Below are positions 43,362-51,605 of a stretch of 64,000 nucleotides of DNA, in pieces (positions within the stretch are counted from its first letter, which is position 1; each line of letters starts with the position of its first letter). Source of the DNA: Betaproteobacteria bacterium (GTDB lineage: Bacteria > Pseudomonadota > Gammaproteobacteria > Burkholderiales > SG8-41); NCBI GenBank assembly GCA_900299145.1, contig OMIN01000114.1:90571-154570 (forward strand), written 5' to 3'. The notes beneath the pieces were generated by a model, which worked only from the letters and a program-made list of their open reading frames with translations, was not told the origin of the DNA and did no database searches. Made by a program: the position numbers and the translations under genes.

Positions 43362-43862
43362 ATGGCTATTGATTTCACCGCGTTTACACCACTTAGCGCG
43401 CTCGCCGGCGGCGCGCTGATCGGCCTTTCTGCCACTCTGCTGATCTTGTTTAACGGACGCATTGCCGGCATCAGCGGCATCATCGGCGGACTGTTGCGGC
43501 CCCAATTGCGTGCCGAGGCGGGCGACGTGGGCTGGCGTGTTGCGTTTATCGCCGGGCTGCTGGCTGCGCCGCTGGTGTGGCAGGTCTCGGTGTTGCTACC
43601 CGCAAGCCGTTGGTTGTCGGTTGCCGAATACACCAACGTGGCGCTAGTCACCGTGCGGCAGGTGGATGCCAACTCGGCGTTGCTGATCGCCGCCGGTCTG
43701 CTGGTTGGCATCGGCACGCGTTACGGCGCGGGCTGCACCAGCGGCCACGGCGTATGCGGGCTGTCACGATTTTCCGTGCGTTCGCTCGCGGCGACGCTGA
43801 CCTTCATGGCGGCGGGCTTTGCGACGGTGTATCTCATGCGCCATGTGTTTCACGTGGTGTGA
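43362..43862 (+). CDS. YeeE/YedE family transporter, first half (sulfur-compound transport)
   Basis: A 166-residue membrane protein with about four helices. Signature segments are ALAGGALIGLSATLLILFNGRIAGISGI and GLLVGIGTRYGAGCTSGHGVCGLSRFS. The GCTSGHG-C-GLSR motif contains the conserved cysteines of YeeE (thiosulfate) transporters. It is the N-terminal half of the YeeE/YedE fold, with the C-terminal half encoded by the next gene 15 bases downstream. Such split proteins (PmpA/PmpB type) import or export reduced sulfur species. Confidence 0.9.
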   Translation: MAIDFTAFTPLSALAGGALIGLSATLLILFNGRIAGISGIIGGLLRPQLRAEAGDVGWRVAFIAGLLAAPLVWQVSVLLPASRWLSVAEYTNVALVTVRQVDANSALLIAAGLLVGIGTRYGAGCTSGHGVCGLSRFSVRSLAATLTFMAAGFATVYLMRHVFHVV

Positions 43863-43877
43863 GAAAGCGAGCCCACC

Positions 43878-44303
43878 ATGAACATCGCATTCGCTTTCCT
43901 CGCCGGACTCATCTTCGGCGTCGGCCTCTTGATATCCGGCATGACCAACCCGGCGAAAGTGCTGGGCTTTCTTGACCTGGCTGGCGCATGGGACCCGTCG
44001 CTCGCACTGGTGATGGCTGGCGCGATAGGCGTTGCGGTCGCGGGATTTGCCCTGGCGAAACGCCGTCAAAACACATGGCTGGACTTGCCGATACTGCTGC
44101 CCGTGGCCACGCACATCGACCGACGGCTGATCGGCGGCAGCGCACTATTCGGCGTCGGCTGGGGCCTGGCGGGGATTTGTCCGGGGCCGGCGGTGGTGCT
44201 GTTGGGCACGGCTTCGGGCAAGGGCACGATGTTTTTCGTGGCGATGCTCGCGGGGATGGGGGTTTTTGAGTGGATGGAACACATTCGGCACTCCCCCAAA
44301 TGA
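43878..44303 (+). CDS. YeeE/YedE family transporter, second half (DUF6691-like)
   Basis: A 141-residue membrane protein with three to four helices. It has FLAGLIFGVGLLISGMTNPAKVLGFLDLAG and LFGVGWGLAGICPGPAVVLLG, with Cys in GICPGP, typical of the PmpB-type partner of YeeE. The pair is required together for sulfur-compound transport in related bacteria. This is compatible with organosulfur metabolism elsewhere in the window (TauD at 24452, SuyA/B-like at 50055), but no direct link is shown. Confidence 0.9.
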   Translation: MNIAFAFLAGLIFGVGLLISGMTNPAKVLGFLDLAGAWDPSLALVMAGAIGVAVAGFALAKRRQNTWLDLPILLPVATHIDRRLIGGSALFGVGWGLAGICPGPAVVLLGTASGKGTMFFVAMLAGMGVFEWMEHIRHSPK

Positions 44304-44416
44304 AATTCCCCACGTCAACCACTTATAGCCAATGGCGTTGGGGTGGATTACATTCCACGGTGCTGTTCGGGCCATCAGATCTCAGTCTCATCCTGCAAAC
44401 TGCAAGGAAATTACGC

Positions 44417-45079
44417 ATGAAATCCTGCCTTCGTGTCTGTCACCTGTCTCTCGGCAAGCTACTCGTTGCAAGTTGGTTGGCACTGATTGCGCCGATGTCT
44501 GCTGCGCAGCAGTGGGTCGGTTTTGTTTCGGCTGAGGGGGATTTTCGTATCGCGATGCCCGCGTTTGCATCTCGCATCATAGGCCGCGATGGCAGCGTCG
44601 AATATCGCGCCGAGCAGGGCACGCTGCGCTTTTCGGTGTTCCGCCGGCCTGTTGCAGGACCATCGGGTAATATTGCCGAGGAGATTCGTGCGCGTATCAC
44701 GATGGGTGAATCCAGTGTGCGCCGCGTCGGCGAATCCGACGGTTCTCTGGGTGCGGATGAATACATGTTCAAGGGCGGCAACGGCGCTGCTGCGAGCATG
44801 CACAAGGTGGTACGTGAGGGCGGTTTCGATTACGAGTTGGTGGTGCAGACTTCAGAAGACGAACCAGGTTTGCATCCGCCCGGCGTACGCGATTACTTTG
44901 CCACGTTTCAACCGGCTCGCGGGTCAGTGTATGCCCTCGTGTCGTTGCTACCTTCTTTCGACAGTTGTACGCAACGTGCAAACGTGTTTTCGCGCACGCT
45001 CTGCCAGTATGCGGCCTGTTTGAGTCCGGCACAGCAGGGGAATGCGGTTTGCGCGGGGATGCCTCGGTTGTGGCGGTAG
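44417..45079 (+). CDS. secreted hypothetical protein
   Basis: A 220-residue protein from ATG 44417 (AAGGA upstream). It has a signal peptide (LLVASWLALIAPMSAAQQ). The mature part begins WVGFVSAEGDFRIAMPAF, resembling a class of small secreted beta-rich proteins of unknown function; ISMFRRPVAG-like and DYELVVQTSED segments follow. The C-terminus contains four cysteines, which could form disulfides. No enzymatic motif is recognised. Confidence 0.72.
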   Translation: MKSCLRVCHLSLGKLLVASWLALIAPMSAAQQWVGFVSAEGDFRIAMPAFASRIIGRDGSVEYRAEQGTLRFSVFRRPVAGPSGNIAEEIRARITMGESSVRRVGESDGSLGADEYMFKGGNGAAASMHKVVREGGFDYELVVQTSEDEPGLHPPGVRDYFATFQPARGSVYALVSLLPSFDSCTQRANVFSRTLCQYAACLSPAQQGNAVCAGMPRLWR

Positions 45080-45113
45080 TTTCAGAATGCGGCAGACGCG
45101 TAAACGCCGCGCA

Positions 45114-45980
45114 TCACTTCAGGCTAAAGCCCTTCTCCCGCACAAACGCCCCAAAATCCGCCCGCTCCGGCATCGAATAGTGCCGTGCCTTGTCCTCCGA
45201 CCAGCCGTAGAACGGTGAGTCGGGGTATTTGTTTTTGTAGCGTTGTTTTTTCAGTGGAAACAGTTTGTGGCGGCGCTGGTCGTAGGCGTCGATTTTGTCT
45301 TTGAGTTTCGATTCGTCGCCCGCGCAATAGGTGTCAGTGTGGGTGGTGATATCGAGATCGAGACGCGCGGTGATGTAGCCGCGCTCCAGCGGATAGCCCA
45401 CGCACAGGCCGGCCACCGGGAATACGCCATCGGGCAAGCCGATAATTTCGCTGGTCTCGCGCGGGTGGTTTCGCACAGCGCTGATCGGCACGGTGCCAAG
45501 GCCTGCCGCTTCGGCGGCGCGGATGAATTGGGTCATGACGATGCCGGCATCCACTGCCGCGTTCATAAAGTGGTCGAGATGTTCGTTGACGAACGGTTTG
45601 CCGCGCCATTCGCCAATTTGCCGGATACGCCGGTTGTTGCCGCAGAACACCAGGAATACCGGCGCGTCGTTGATCCACGGCATGTCGGGGATATGGTCGG
45701 CGATAGCTTTTATGCGCGCTCGATCCGCGACGTGGATGATGTCTGCCTGCTGCAAATCGGACTTACTGGGTGCGGATAGCGCTGCCGCGAACAGCAGTTT
45801 GAGCAGCGCAGGTTCGACCGGCTGCGGCGCCCATTTGCGGTGAGAACTGTGTTCGAGCATGCGACGCAATTCGCTCGCTCCATCGGCGGGCAAGCCGGCA
45901 GGCAAGGCGATAGTTTCGCCAAAGCGGGTTTGGGTGGCTTTGGCGATACGTTCGGCATCGTTGGCGGCGGGAGAGGTCAT
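45114..45980 (-). CDS. nitroreductase family protein
   Basis: A 288-residue FMN-dependent nitroreductase-family protein. It has LLFAAALSAPSKSDLQQADIIHV (FMN-binding S-x-x-S/N/Q region), GIVMTQFIRAAEAAGLGTVPI and GVFPVAGLCVGYPLE, the canonical C-terminal FMN block. The C-terminus is longer than the minimal fold (to DYSMPERADFGAF). It probably reduces nitro or enone groups; the substrate is unknown. An AT19 repeat lies 25 bases upstream. Confidence 0.9.
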   Translation of the reverse strand: MTSPAANDAERIAKATQTRFGETIALPAGLPADGASELRRMLEHSSHRKWAPQPVEPALLKLLFAAALSAPSKSDLQQADIIHVADRARIKAIADHIPDMPWINDAPVFLVFCGNNRRIRQIGEWRGKPFVNEHLDHFMNAAVDAGIVMTQFIRAAEAAGLGTVPISAVRNHPRETSEIIGLPDGVFPVAGLCVGYPLERGYITARLDLDITTHTDTYCAGDESKLKDKIDAYDQRRHKLFPLKKQRYKNKYPDSPFYGWSEDKARHYSMPERADFGAFVREKGFSLK

Positions 45981-46004
45981 GGTGGCTGTCCTGATAATAA
46001 AGTC

Positions 46005-46023
46005 AATAAAAACAAATAGTTAT
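46005..46023 (+). repeat. AT19 dispersed repeat, copy L (18/19)
   Basis: AATAAAAACAAATAGTTAT. It is upstream of the minus-strand nitroreductase (start at 45980). Confidence 0.9.
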
Positions 46024-46213
46024 GATATGCGTGGGGATGGCGTTTGCCGGTAGTCTAAGGGTGGAGTTCCAGCCGGCCGGGCTTGGGTAGTGAGCGGAAT
46101 TGGCAGCCGCAATGGTGGCAAAGCCCTTTGAATCCGTGAGCAAATGGCGGAATTAAAGTTGGTGTAAGTGCCTGAAAATGATGAATTTCCCCAGCGATAA
46201 CCCGTGAATTACC

Positions 46214-46243
46214 TTGCTTTTTGCGGTGAAAGTACCGTAGAAT
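46214..46243 (+). promoter_or_regulatory. sigma70-type promoter of the rpsP operon
   Basis: TTGCTT (46214-46219) and TAGAAT (46238-46243) are spaced by 18 bases and lie about 144 bases before the rpsP start. The gap 46024-46386 contains no gene. The remaining leader has GC-rich inverted segments near the start, possibly for autoregulation by ribosomal proteins. The promoter call rests on sequence alone. Confidence 0.5.
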
Positions 46244-46386
46244 CTAGCCCTTTCGATTTTCGCCGCCCGGTGCCGTGTATGCGCGCCCGGCAATGTTCGT
46301 GGTTGGTAATTTTTTTGTGTTCTTGTGTGTGTAAGTGGCTGGTGCAGCCACGCGCAAACAAGGGCAAATTAGGGTAAAGGATTCCC

Positions 46387-46656
46387 ATGGTAGTGATTCG
46401 TTTAGCGCGGGGCGGCGCCAAAAAGCGTCCTTTTTTCAACGTGGTGGTGGCCGATTCGCGCCGCGCCCGTGACGGCCGTTTTATTGAGCGTATCGGATTT
46501 TACGACCCGAAGGCGCCCGAAGGCCACGAAACTTTCCGTTTGAATCGCGAGCGTCTGGCGCACTGGCAATCGGTGGGCGCGCAGCCGTCCGATACCGTGA
46601 GCCGTCTGGCGAAGCAGTTTGCCAAGGCCGCCGGGGCCGCGCCTGCCGCTGCGTGA
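46387..46656 (+). CDS. rpsP: 30S ribosomal protein S16
   Basis: An 89-residue ribosomal protein S16. [20 protein letters not shown], the conserved N-terminus, is followed by [14 protein letters not shown] and [18 protein letters not shown]. Length and order are normal. It starts the rpsP-rimM-trmD-rplS operon, whose order is the standard one for proteobacteria. The TAA-free alanine-rich tail (AAGAAPAAA) is common. Confidence 0.98.
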   Translation: MVVIRLARGGAKKRPFFNVVVADSRRARDGRFIERIGFYDPKAPEGHETFRLNRERLAHWQSVGAQPSDTVSRLAKQFAKAAGAAPAAA

Positions 46657-46678
46657 TAAGCCGCCGCAGGTTGAGCCG

Positions 46679-47263
46679 GTGCAAAGTACGCCGCCGGTAA
46701 ATCTTGTAGAAATGGGGTACATCAGCGCCCCGTTCGGAATCAAGGGCTGGGTCAAAGTGCAGTCGTATGCCGGCGCAGATGGCAAGCTGGCTGACTATCC
46801 AACTTGGTGGCTGGGTAACGAGATCACTGGCTGGCGAGAGGTTGTGGTTGAGCAGTCGCAGTTGCACGGCGTAGAAGTGGTGGCCAAACTGGCCGGCTGT
46901 GATGACCGCGATGTCGCGGCGGGTTTGAAAGGACAGACTGTCGCGGTGCCGCGGGCGGCGTTCCCGGCGGTGCAGGAAGGTGAGTATTACTGGGCCGATC
47001 TGGTGGGGCTCAGCGTCAGGAATAGCGAGGGGCTGGATTTCGGTGTGGTAACGTCAATGCTGGAAACTGGCGCCAATGCGGTGATGGTTGTACGGCAGGT
47101 GGTGCAGCAGGATAAGCAACAGTACGTGGTTGATAGCGGACAGGGCATGCAAAAGAAAGGCGAACGGCAGTACGAACGGCTGATCCCGTTCATTGCGCCG
47201 GTTATCAAGCGTGTGGATATGGCAGCAAGTTTGATCGAAGTAGACTGGGGCGCCGACTTTTAG
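46679..47263 (+). CDS. rimM: ribosome maturation factor RimM
   Basis: A 30S-assembly factor of about 194 residues from GTG 46679; ATG 46712 is a later alternative. An N-terminal [17 protein letters not shown] barrel is followed by the PRC-barrel part [14 protein letters not shown]...LDFGVV and a C-terminus ending [14 protein letters not shown]. RimM binds S19 in the 30S head. It starts 22 bases after rpsP and is followed by trmD after 34 bases. Confidence 0.95.
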   Translation: MQSTPPVNLVEMGYISAPFGIKGWVKVQSYAGADGKLADYPTWWLGNEITGWREVVVEQSQLHGVEVVAKLAGCDDRDVAAGLKGQTVAVPRAAFPAVQEGEYYWADLVGLSVRNSEGLDFGVVTSMLETGANAVMVVRQVVQQDKQQYVVDSGQGMQKKGERQYERLIPFIAPVIKRVDMAASLIEVDWGADF

Positions 47264-47297
47264 CGCAGGATTGAGTAGGTTTTCGCGCGGACTGCCG

Positions 47298-48080
47298 ATG
47301 CTGCAATTTGATGTCGTAACGTTGTTTCCGAAAATGTTCGACGCGATTACCGAGTCGGGCATCACGGGCAGGGCGCGGGAGAGGCGGGCGTATCAGTTTT
47401 TGCCGTGGAATCCGCGGGATTTTGCGGCGAATGCGCACCGCACGGTGGATGACCGGCCTTACGGCGGTGGCCCCGGCATGGTAATGATGGCCGAGCCGCT
47501 GGAAAAGGCCGTATGCGCGGCGCGGCAACGGCAGATCAGCGCCGGCGTGGTTAAGCCACGCATGGTGTATCTGTCGCCGCAGGGTAAGCCGTTGACACAC
47601 GAGATTGTGATGTCACTGTCGGCCGAGAAGGGCATTGTGTTGCTGGCGGGGCGGTATGAAGGGGTGGACGAACGATTGATTGCGCGGCAGTTTGTGCAGG
47701 ATGGAGAAGAAATCTCGATCGGGGATTTCGTGCTCTCCGGCGGCGAACTGGCGGCGATGGTGTTGATGGATGCGGTTATCCGGCAGTTGCCGGGCGTGTT
47801 GGGTGATGCGGAATCGGCGGCGCAGGATTCTTTTGTGAGCGGCCTGCTCGATTGCCCGCACTACACGCGTCCGGAGGTGTACGAAGGCATGGCAGTGCCG
47901 CCGGTGCTGATGTCGGGCAACCATGCCGATATCGCACGCTGGCGATTGAAGCAGTCGCTGGGCAGAACCGCGGCGCGCCGGCCGGATCTGTTTGAAAAGC
48001 GCCTTGCTGCGCATGGATTGAGTGAAGCAGAACGCAAGCTGTTGGACGAATACAAAAGAGAAGCAACGAGCGAAGCGTAG
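47298..48080 (+). CDS. trmD: tRNA (guanine-N1)-methyltransferase TrmD
   Basis: A 260-residue SPOUT methyltransferase that methylates G37 of tRNAs. It has the N-terminal [21 protein letters not shown] and [16 protein letters not shown]. The trefoil-knot motifs are [29 protein letters not shown] and [17 protein letters not shown], all intact. ATG 47298 matches the usual start. The downstream spacer before rplS is unusual for its GAACGAAG-like repeats. Confidence 0.97.
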   Translation: MLQFDVVTLFPKMFDAITESGITGRARERRAYQFLPWNPRDFAANAHRTVDDRPYGGGPGMVMMAEPLEKAVCAARQRQISAGVVKPRMVYLSPQGKPLTHEIVMSLSAEKGIVLLAGRYEGVDERLIARQFVQDGEEISIGDFVLSGGELAAMVLMDAVIRQLPGVLGDAESAAQDSFVSGLLDCPHYTRPEVYEGMAVPPVLMSGNHADIARWRLKQSLGRTAARRPDLFEKRLAAHGLSEAERKLLDEYKREATSEA

Positions 48081-48152
48081 AACGACTTTCGGAACGAAGT
48101 GACGAATGAAGCGAATAACGAAGCACAGAGTGATGCAATAAGGAGCAGCAAA

Positions 48153-48584
48153 ATGAACTTGATACAGCAACTGGAAAACGAAGAAGTCGCGCGCCTCTCC
48201 AACAACGGCAAAAAAATCCCGGATTTCGCGCCTGGTGACACCGTGGTGGTCAGTGTCAACGTGGTTGAAGGCGAGCGTAAGCGCGTACAGGCCTACGAAG
48301 GCGTGGTGATCGCGCGCCGCAATCGTGGGCTGAACTCCAACTTCATTGTGCGCAAGATTTCCTCGGGCGAAGGCGTCGAGCGGACGTTCCAGACCTACTC
48401 GCCGCTGATCTCCAGCATTGAAGTCAAACGCCGTGGCGACGTGAACCGCTCCAAGCTTTATTACCTGCGCAATTTGACCGGCAAGGCCGCACGTATCAAG
48501 GAAAAACTCTCCGCGCGCGGCGCGGTGCCGGACATGCTGCCGCCGGAAGCACCGGCAGCGGCGCCCGCAGAAGCGGCGAAATAA
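48153..48584 (+). CDS. rplS: 50S ribosomal protein L19
   Basis: A 143-residue L19 from ATG 48153 (AAGGAG upstream). [14 protein letters not shown] is followed by [21 protein letters not shown] and [22 protein letters not shown], then [28 protein letters not shown], all typical. A proline/alanine tail follows. An in-frame upstream extension (48099) is not expected to be used. It ends the ribosomal operon; a strong terminator follows. Confidence 0.97.
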   Translation: MNLIQQLENEEVARLSNNGKKIPDFAPGDTVVVSVNVVEGERKRVQAYEGVVIARRNRGLNSNFIVRKISSGEGVERTFQTYSPLISSIEVKRRGDVNRSKLYYLRNLTGKAARIKEKLSARGAVPDMLPPEAPAAAPAEAAK

Positions 48585-48637
48585 GCGCGGCATTTCGGAT
48601 TTTTCGGCTGGCTATACAGCCGGTTGAACGGTTTGGT

Positions 48638-48663
48638 AAAAAGGCGGCTTCGGTCGCTTTTTT
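48638..48663 (+). terminator. intrinsic terminator of the rpsP operon
   Basis: AAAAAGGCGGC-TTCG-GTCGCTTTTTT forms a GC stem capped by a UUCG tetraloop and followed by six T. It lies 53 bases after the rplS stop. A second small hairpin (CGGCTG-GCTATA-CAGCCG, 48605-48622) precedes it. Confidence 0.88.
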
Positions 48664-48710
48664 ATTGGATTTGTGGAGCGCAGGCCGGACACGGCATTGT
48701 GATGCACGCA

Positions 48711-49001
48711 CTATCTTAAGTTAACGCGCCGGTAGTGCATCGCGACCGCGCCGCAGCGGAGCGGCTTTGCCTCCAGCTTGACCGCCCACTCGCGAATCGC
48801 CGGCGGTGCCGCCGTGTCACCACGGGCGACCGCCGGCCAGTAGCTTTCCATCATCTCGTAGGTGACGCGGCCCCACAGCATCGCTCCCGCTTCGTTCATC
48901 AGGCGGGTGAAAAAAGCCTGCGTCTCGTCGTCAGCGATTCCTTCCTGGTGGTCGATGCAGCCGTCGAGCGTGACGTTGATGCTGAAGGTCAGGATTCCCA
49001 T
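48711..49001 (-). pseudogene. truncated dihydrofolate-reductase-family (RibD C-terminal-like) protein
   Basis: A 96-residue frame begins ILTFSINVTLDGCIDHQEG and continues through RLMNEAGAMLWGRVTYEMME and WAVKLEAKP, the N-terminal half of the RibD-C/DHFR-like family. The family is normally about 180-200 residues; after KLEAKP the sequence diverges (LRCGAVAMHYRR) and stops. The 3' half is missing, with the rplS terminator starting just beyond. It is probably a remnant truncated by a deletion or rearrangement at its 3' end. Confidence 0.75.
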
Positions 49002-49078
49002 GACTGCGAGTCTACTCCGGGTTGGCAGAAGCGAAGGACTGATACTTGTGGAACCTATTGACGATTACCATGTAGCGG

Positions 49079-49834
49079 CTAACTCGCAATATCCCCTTTC
49101 CACAAATCGCTCAAATACTCATGCTCCCGCGTGTCGAGCCAGCTCACGCGGTATTCGACAGGTGTGTCGTTGTAGGTATACGCCACGCGCTTGACCACCA
49201 GCACCGGCGTATTCGCGGGCAGGGCCAGCGCTTTGGCTACTGCAGGCGATGCGTTTTCCGCTGACAGCCGTTCGCTGATGCGGATTACGTTGATGCCGAA
49301 ACGTGCCTGGTACAGACCATAGATGGTGCTGTCGCGGTTGCGGTACGCCGTTTCGGTCAGGCCCTTGAACGATGCGGAAGGCACCACGATGCCGTCGAAG
49401 ATCACCGGTTTGCCCCCGAGTTTCAGCGCGTTTTCCATGCGCAGCACGGGCGTGCCGGCGCCGATGCCAAGTGCGGCGGCCTCAGTGGCGGAGGCCTTGG
49501 CTGCGCGAAATGACAGTAGTTCGTGCACGGGCAATTCGCGTGTGCCGCCACTGCTTTTTTGCGCGATGTGGAAAAAGTGAAATAGCGTGCGGTCCTCGCT
49601 GTGCGTGGCGACAAATGTGCCCCGCCCCTGCTGGCGTACCAGAATATTGCCCGCTGCGAGTTCGTCCACCGCTTTACGCAACGTGCCTATGGAGACATTG
49701 AACTCACGCGCCAGCGCTGCCTCGCTGGGGATCGCTTCACCGGGCCGCCACGCACCTGCGGCGAGTTTGCGCGTCAGTGCGGCTTGAACGCGGCGGTAAA
49801 GGGGCCCTGTGGGTGTGTGGGAAGCGGTCGGCAT
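49079..49834 (-). CDS. GntR family transcriptional regulator with UTRA domain
   Basis: A 251-residue HutC-type regulator from ATG 49834. The winged HTH GPLYRRVQAALTRKLAAGAWRPGEAIPSEAALAREF lies at about residues 10-45 and continues to VRQQGRGTFVA. The C-terminal UTRA effector domain runs from about residue 90 (LLSFRAAKAS) to VEYRVSWLDTREHEYL. It diverges from the SuyA/UxaA-like gene at 50055 and is the best candidate regulator of the 50-61 kb cluster, sensing a small acid. A near-palindrome lies in the intergenic region. Confidence 0.92.
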   Translation of the reverse strand: MPTASHTPTGPLYRRVQAALTRKLAAGAWRPGEAIPSEAALAREFNVSIGTLRKAVDELAAGNILVRQQGRGTFVATHSEDRTLFHFFHIAQKSSGGTRELPVHELLSFRAAKASATEAAALGIGAGTPVLRMENALKLGGKPVIFDGIVVPSASFKGLTETAYRNRDSTIYGLYQARFGINVIRISERLSAENASPAVAKALALPANTPVLVVKRVAYTYNDTPVEYRVSWLDTREHEYLSDLWKGDIAS

Positions 49835-49932
49835 AGTCGGTCGAAACACCACGCGGCTGATACACTCTGCGGAGGTCGATCGCGCAGTTTGCGCGGCGCG
49901 CGATTCTAGCACCGCAGCGCAGCATTCATCCA

Positions 49933-49948
49933 AGTCATCTAGTTGACT
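49933..49948. promoter_or_regulatory. candidate GntR operator
   Basis: AGTCATCTAGTTGACT is a 16-base near-palindrome (14/16 positions symmetric). It lies in the 220-base gap between the divergent GntR gene and the 50-61 kb catabolic cluster. Binding by the GntR protein is inferred. Confidence 0.45.
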
Positions 49949-50003
49949 CGCGATTGCGCGGGCGGTTAGCATGAGCCATCGTGGTCTCAGGCTCGAATGA
50001 TTT

Positions 50004-50022
50004 TTAAGTATCTGTTTTTATT
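50004..50022 (-). repeat. AT19 dispersed repeat, copy M (18/19)
   Basis: TTAAGTATCTGTTTTTATT, reverse orientation, identical to copy J. It is 32 bases before the SuyA/UxaA-like start codon. Confidence 0.9.
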
Positions 50023-50054
50023 CAATTTTTAGTTACTCTGACAAGAGGGCGCAC

Positions 50055-50336
50055 ATGATCCATTTTCTGATTCACGACAAAAAGGATTCCGTCGGCGTGG
50101 CCGTGGTTGAGGGCATCAAGGCCGGCCAGGATCTTACCGGCTGGCTGATGGAGGATGACTCCACCGTCAACGTCAAGGCCATCACCGACATACCCATCGG
50201 CCACAAGGTCACCATCAAGCCGCTGAAAAACGGCGACACCGTTTGGAAATATGGCTTCGACATCGGCAAGGCCATCGCGGACATCAAGGTTGGCGAACAT
50301 CTGCATGTGCATAACGTCAAAACCAAGCGCTGGTAA
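50055..50336 (+). CDS. UxaA-family small subunit, SuyA-like ((2R)-sulfolactate sulfo-lyase alpha or altronate dehydratase small subunit)
   Basis: A 93-residue SAF-domain protein with HFLIHDKKDSVGVAVVEGI, ITDIPIGHKVTIKPL and the C-terminus HLHVHNVKTKRW. This is the small subunit of the UxaA/SuyAB hydrolyase-type family. Here it is separate from the large subunit, as in SuyA/SuyB, rather than fused as in altronate dehydratases. From memory of the family it is closer to SuyA, but I cannot run the comparison. With the next gene it would cleave 3-sulfolactate to pyruvate and sulfite, or dehydrate a sugar acid. It is the first gene of a long plus-strand cluster. Confidence 0.85.
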   Translation: MIHFLIHDKKDSVGVAVVEGIKAGQDLTGWLMEDDSTVNVKAITDIPIGHKVTIKPLKNGDTVWKYGFDIGKAIADIKVGEHLHVHNVKTKRW

Positions 50337-50390
50337 TTCGGCCAAACCTCAACGCATACAAACGCATACGAACGAACACTGGAGAACATC

Positions 50391-51566
50391 ATGGCCGTTG
50401 TAAACAGCAAAACCACGTTCTGGGGCTACCGCCGCGAGAATGGCCGCGTCGGCGTGCGCAATCAGGTGATTATTCTGCCGCTGGATGACTTGTCGAACGC
50501 CGCCTGCGAGGCCGTCGCGCACAACATCAAGGGCACCATCGCCGTGCAGCATCCGTATGGCCGGCTGCAATTCGGCGCCGACCTTGAGCTGCATTTCCGC
50601 ACGCTGATCGGTGCGGGTTGCAATCCCAATGTTGCTGCCGTGGTAGTGATCGGCATCGAGGAAGAGTGGACCAACCGCATCGTCGAAGCGATTGCCAAGA
50701 CCGGCAAGCCCGTCACCGGCTTCGGTATCGAGCTGCACGGCGATCACGACACGATTCATCGCGCCTCCAAAGTGGCGAAGCAATACGTGCAATGGGCGTC
50801 GGAACTGCGCCGCGTGGAATGCCCGATCAGCGATCTGTGGGTATCAACCAAGTGCGGCGAGTCGGACACGACTTCCGGTTGTGGCGCGAACCCGACGGTG
50901 GGTAACGCGTTCGACAAGCTGGATCCGCTGGGCGTGACCATGTGTTTTGGCGAAACCACGGAAATCACCGGTGGCGAACATATTGTCGCCGACCGTTGCG
51001 CCACGCCGGAAGTGCGCGCGGCCTTCATGAAAATGTTTGATCGCTATCAGGAAGTGATCGAGCGCCACAAGACCAGCGATCTTTCCGATTCGCAGCCAAC
51101 CAAGGGTAACATCGCCGGCGGCCTCACCACCATCGAAGAAAAGGCGCTTGGCAACATCCAGAAGATCGGCCACAAGTGCGAGGTTGTCGGCGTGCTCGAT
51201 AAAGCCGAGATGCCCACCAAGCCTGGTCTGTGGTTCATGGATTCGTCTTCCGCCGCCGCCGAAATGGTGACGCTGTGCGCCGCTTCCGGCTACGTGGTGC
51301 ATTTCTTCCCCACGGGCCAAGGCAACGTCATTGGCAACCCGATCATTCCCGTGATCAAGCTGTGCGCCAATCCGCGCACCGTGCGCACTATGAGCGAACA
51401 CGTTGATCACGATTGTTCCGGTTTGTTGCAGCGTGAAAAAAATCTCGACCAGACCGGCGATGAGTTGCTTGAAATCATGCTGCGCACCTGCAATGGCCGC
51501 CTTACTGCCGCCGAGGCGCTGGGGCACAACGAGTTTGTGATGACGCGGTTGTACGAAAGCGCGTAA
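50391..51566 (+). CDS. UxaA-family large subunit, SuyB-like lyase
   Basis: A 391-residue protein with [20 protein letters not shown] (catalytic-domain start), [51 protein letters not shown] and [19 protein letters not shown]. This is the galactarate/altronate dehydratase C-terminal fold, with iron-binding cysteines in CGESD and GC. The subunit size and separate small subunit favour SuyB, (2R)-sulfolactate sulfo-lyase beta; altronate-type dehydratase is the alternative. The stop codon is inside a four-unit 8-bp tandem repeat. It is flanked by the small subunit (54 bases upstream) and a ThDP enzyme. Confidence 0.87.
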   Translation: MAVVNSKTTFWGYRRENGRVGVRNQVIILPLDDLSNAACEAVAHNIKGTIAVQHPYGRLQFGADLELHFRTLIGAGCNPNVAAVVVIGIEEEWTNRIVEAIAKTGKPVTGFGIELHGDHDTIHRASKVAKQYVQWASELRRVECPISDLWVSTKCGESDTTSGCGANPTVGNAFDKLDPLGVTMCFGETTEITGGEHIVADRCATPEVRAAFMKMFDRYQEVIERHKTSDLSDSQPTKGNIAGGLTTIEEKALGNIQKIGHKCEVVGVLDKAEMPTKPGLWFMDSSSAAAEMVTLCAASGYVVHFFPTGQGNVIGNPIIPVIKLCANPRTVRTMSEHVDHDCSGLLQREKNLDQTGDELLEIMLRTCNGRLTAAEALGHNEFVMTRLYESA

Positions 51567-51594
51567 GCACATAAGCACGTAAGCACGGAAGCAC
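51563..51594 (+). repeat. 8-bp tandem repeat x4 at a gene end
   Basis: GTAAGCAC, ATAAGCAC, GTAAGCAC and GGAAGCAC run head to tail, beginning with the TAA stop of the SuyB-like gene and ending 11 bases before the ThDP-enzyme start. An AACGCATACR unit repeated at 50351-50370 occupies the same position before the SuyB-like gene. Slippage could change the spacing between coupled genes. Confidence 0.75.
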
Positions 51595-51605
51595 CATAGA
51601 GCGCA

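Noticed and set aside
48605..48622. Small hairpin as a separate regulatory RNA
   Set aside because: It is a 6-bp stem directly before the operon terminator and more likely part of the mRNA end.
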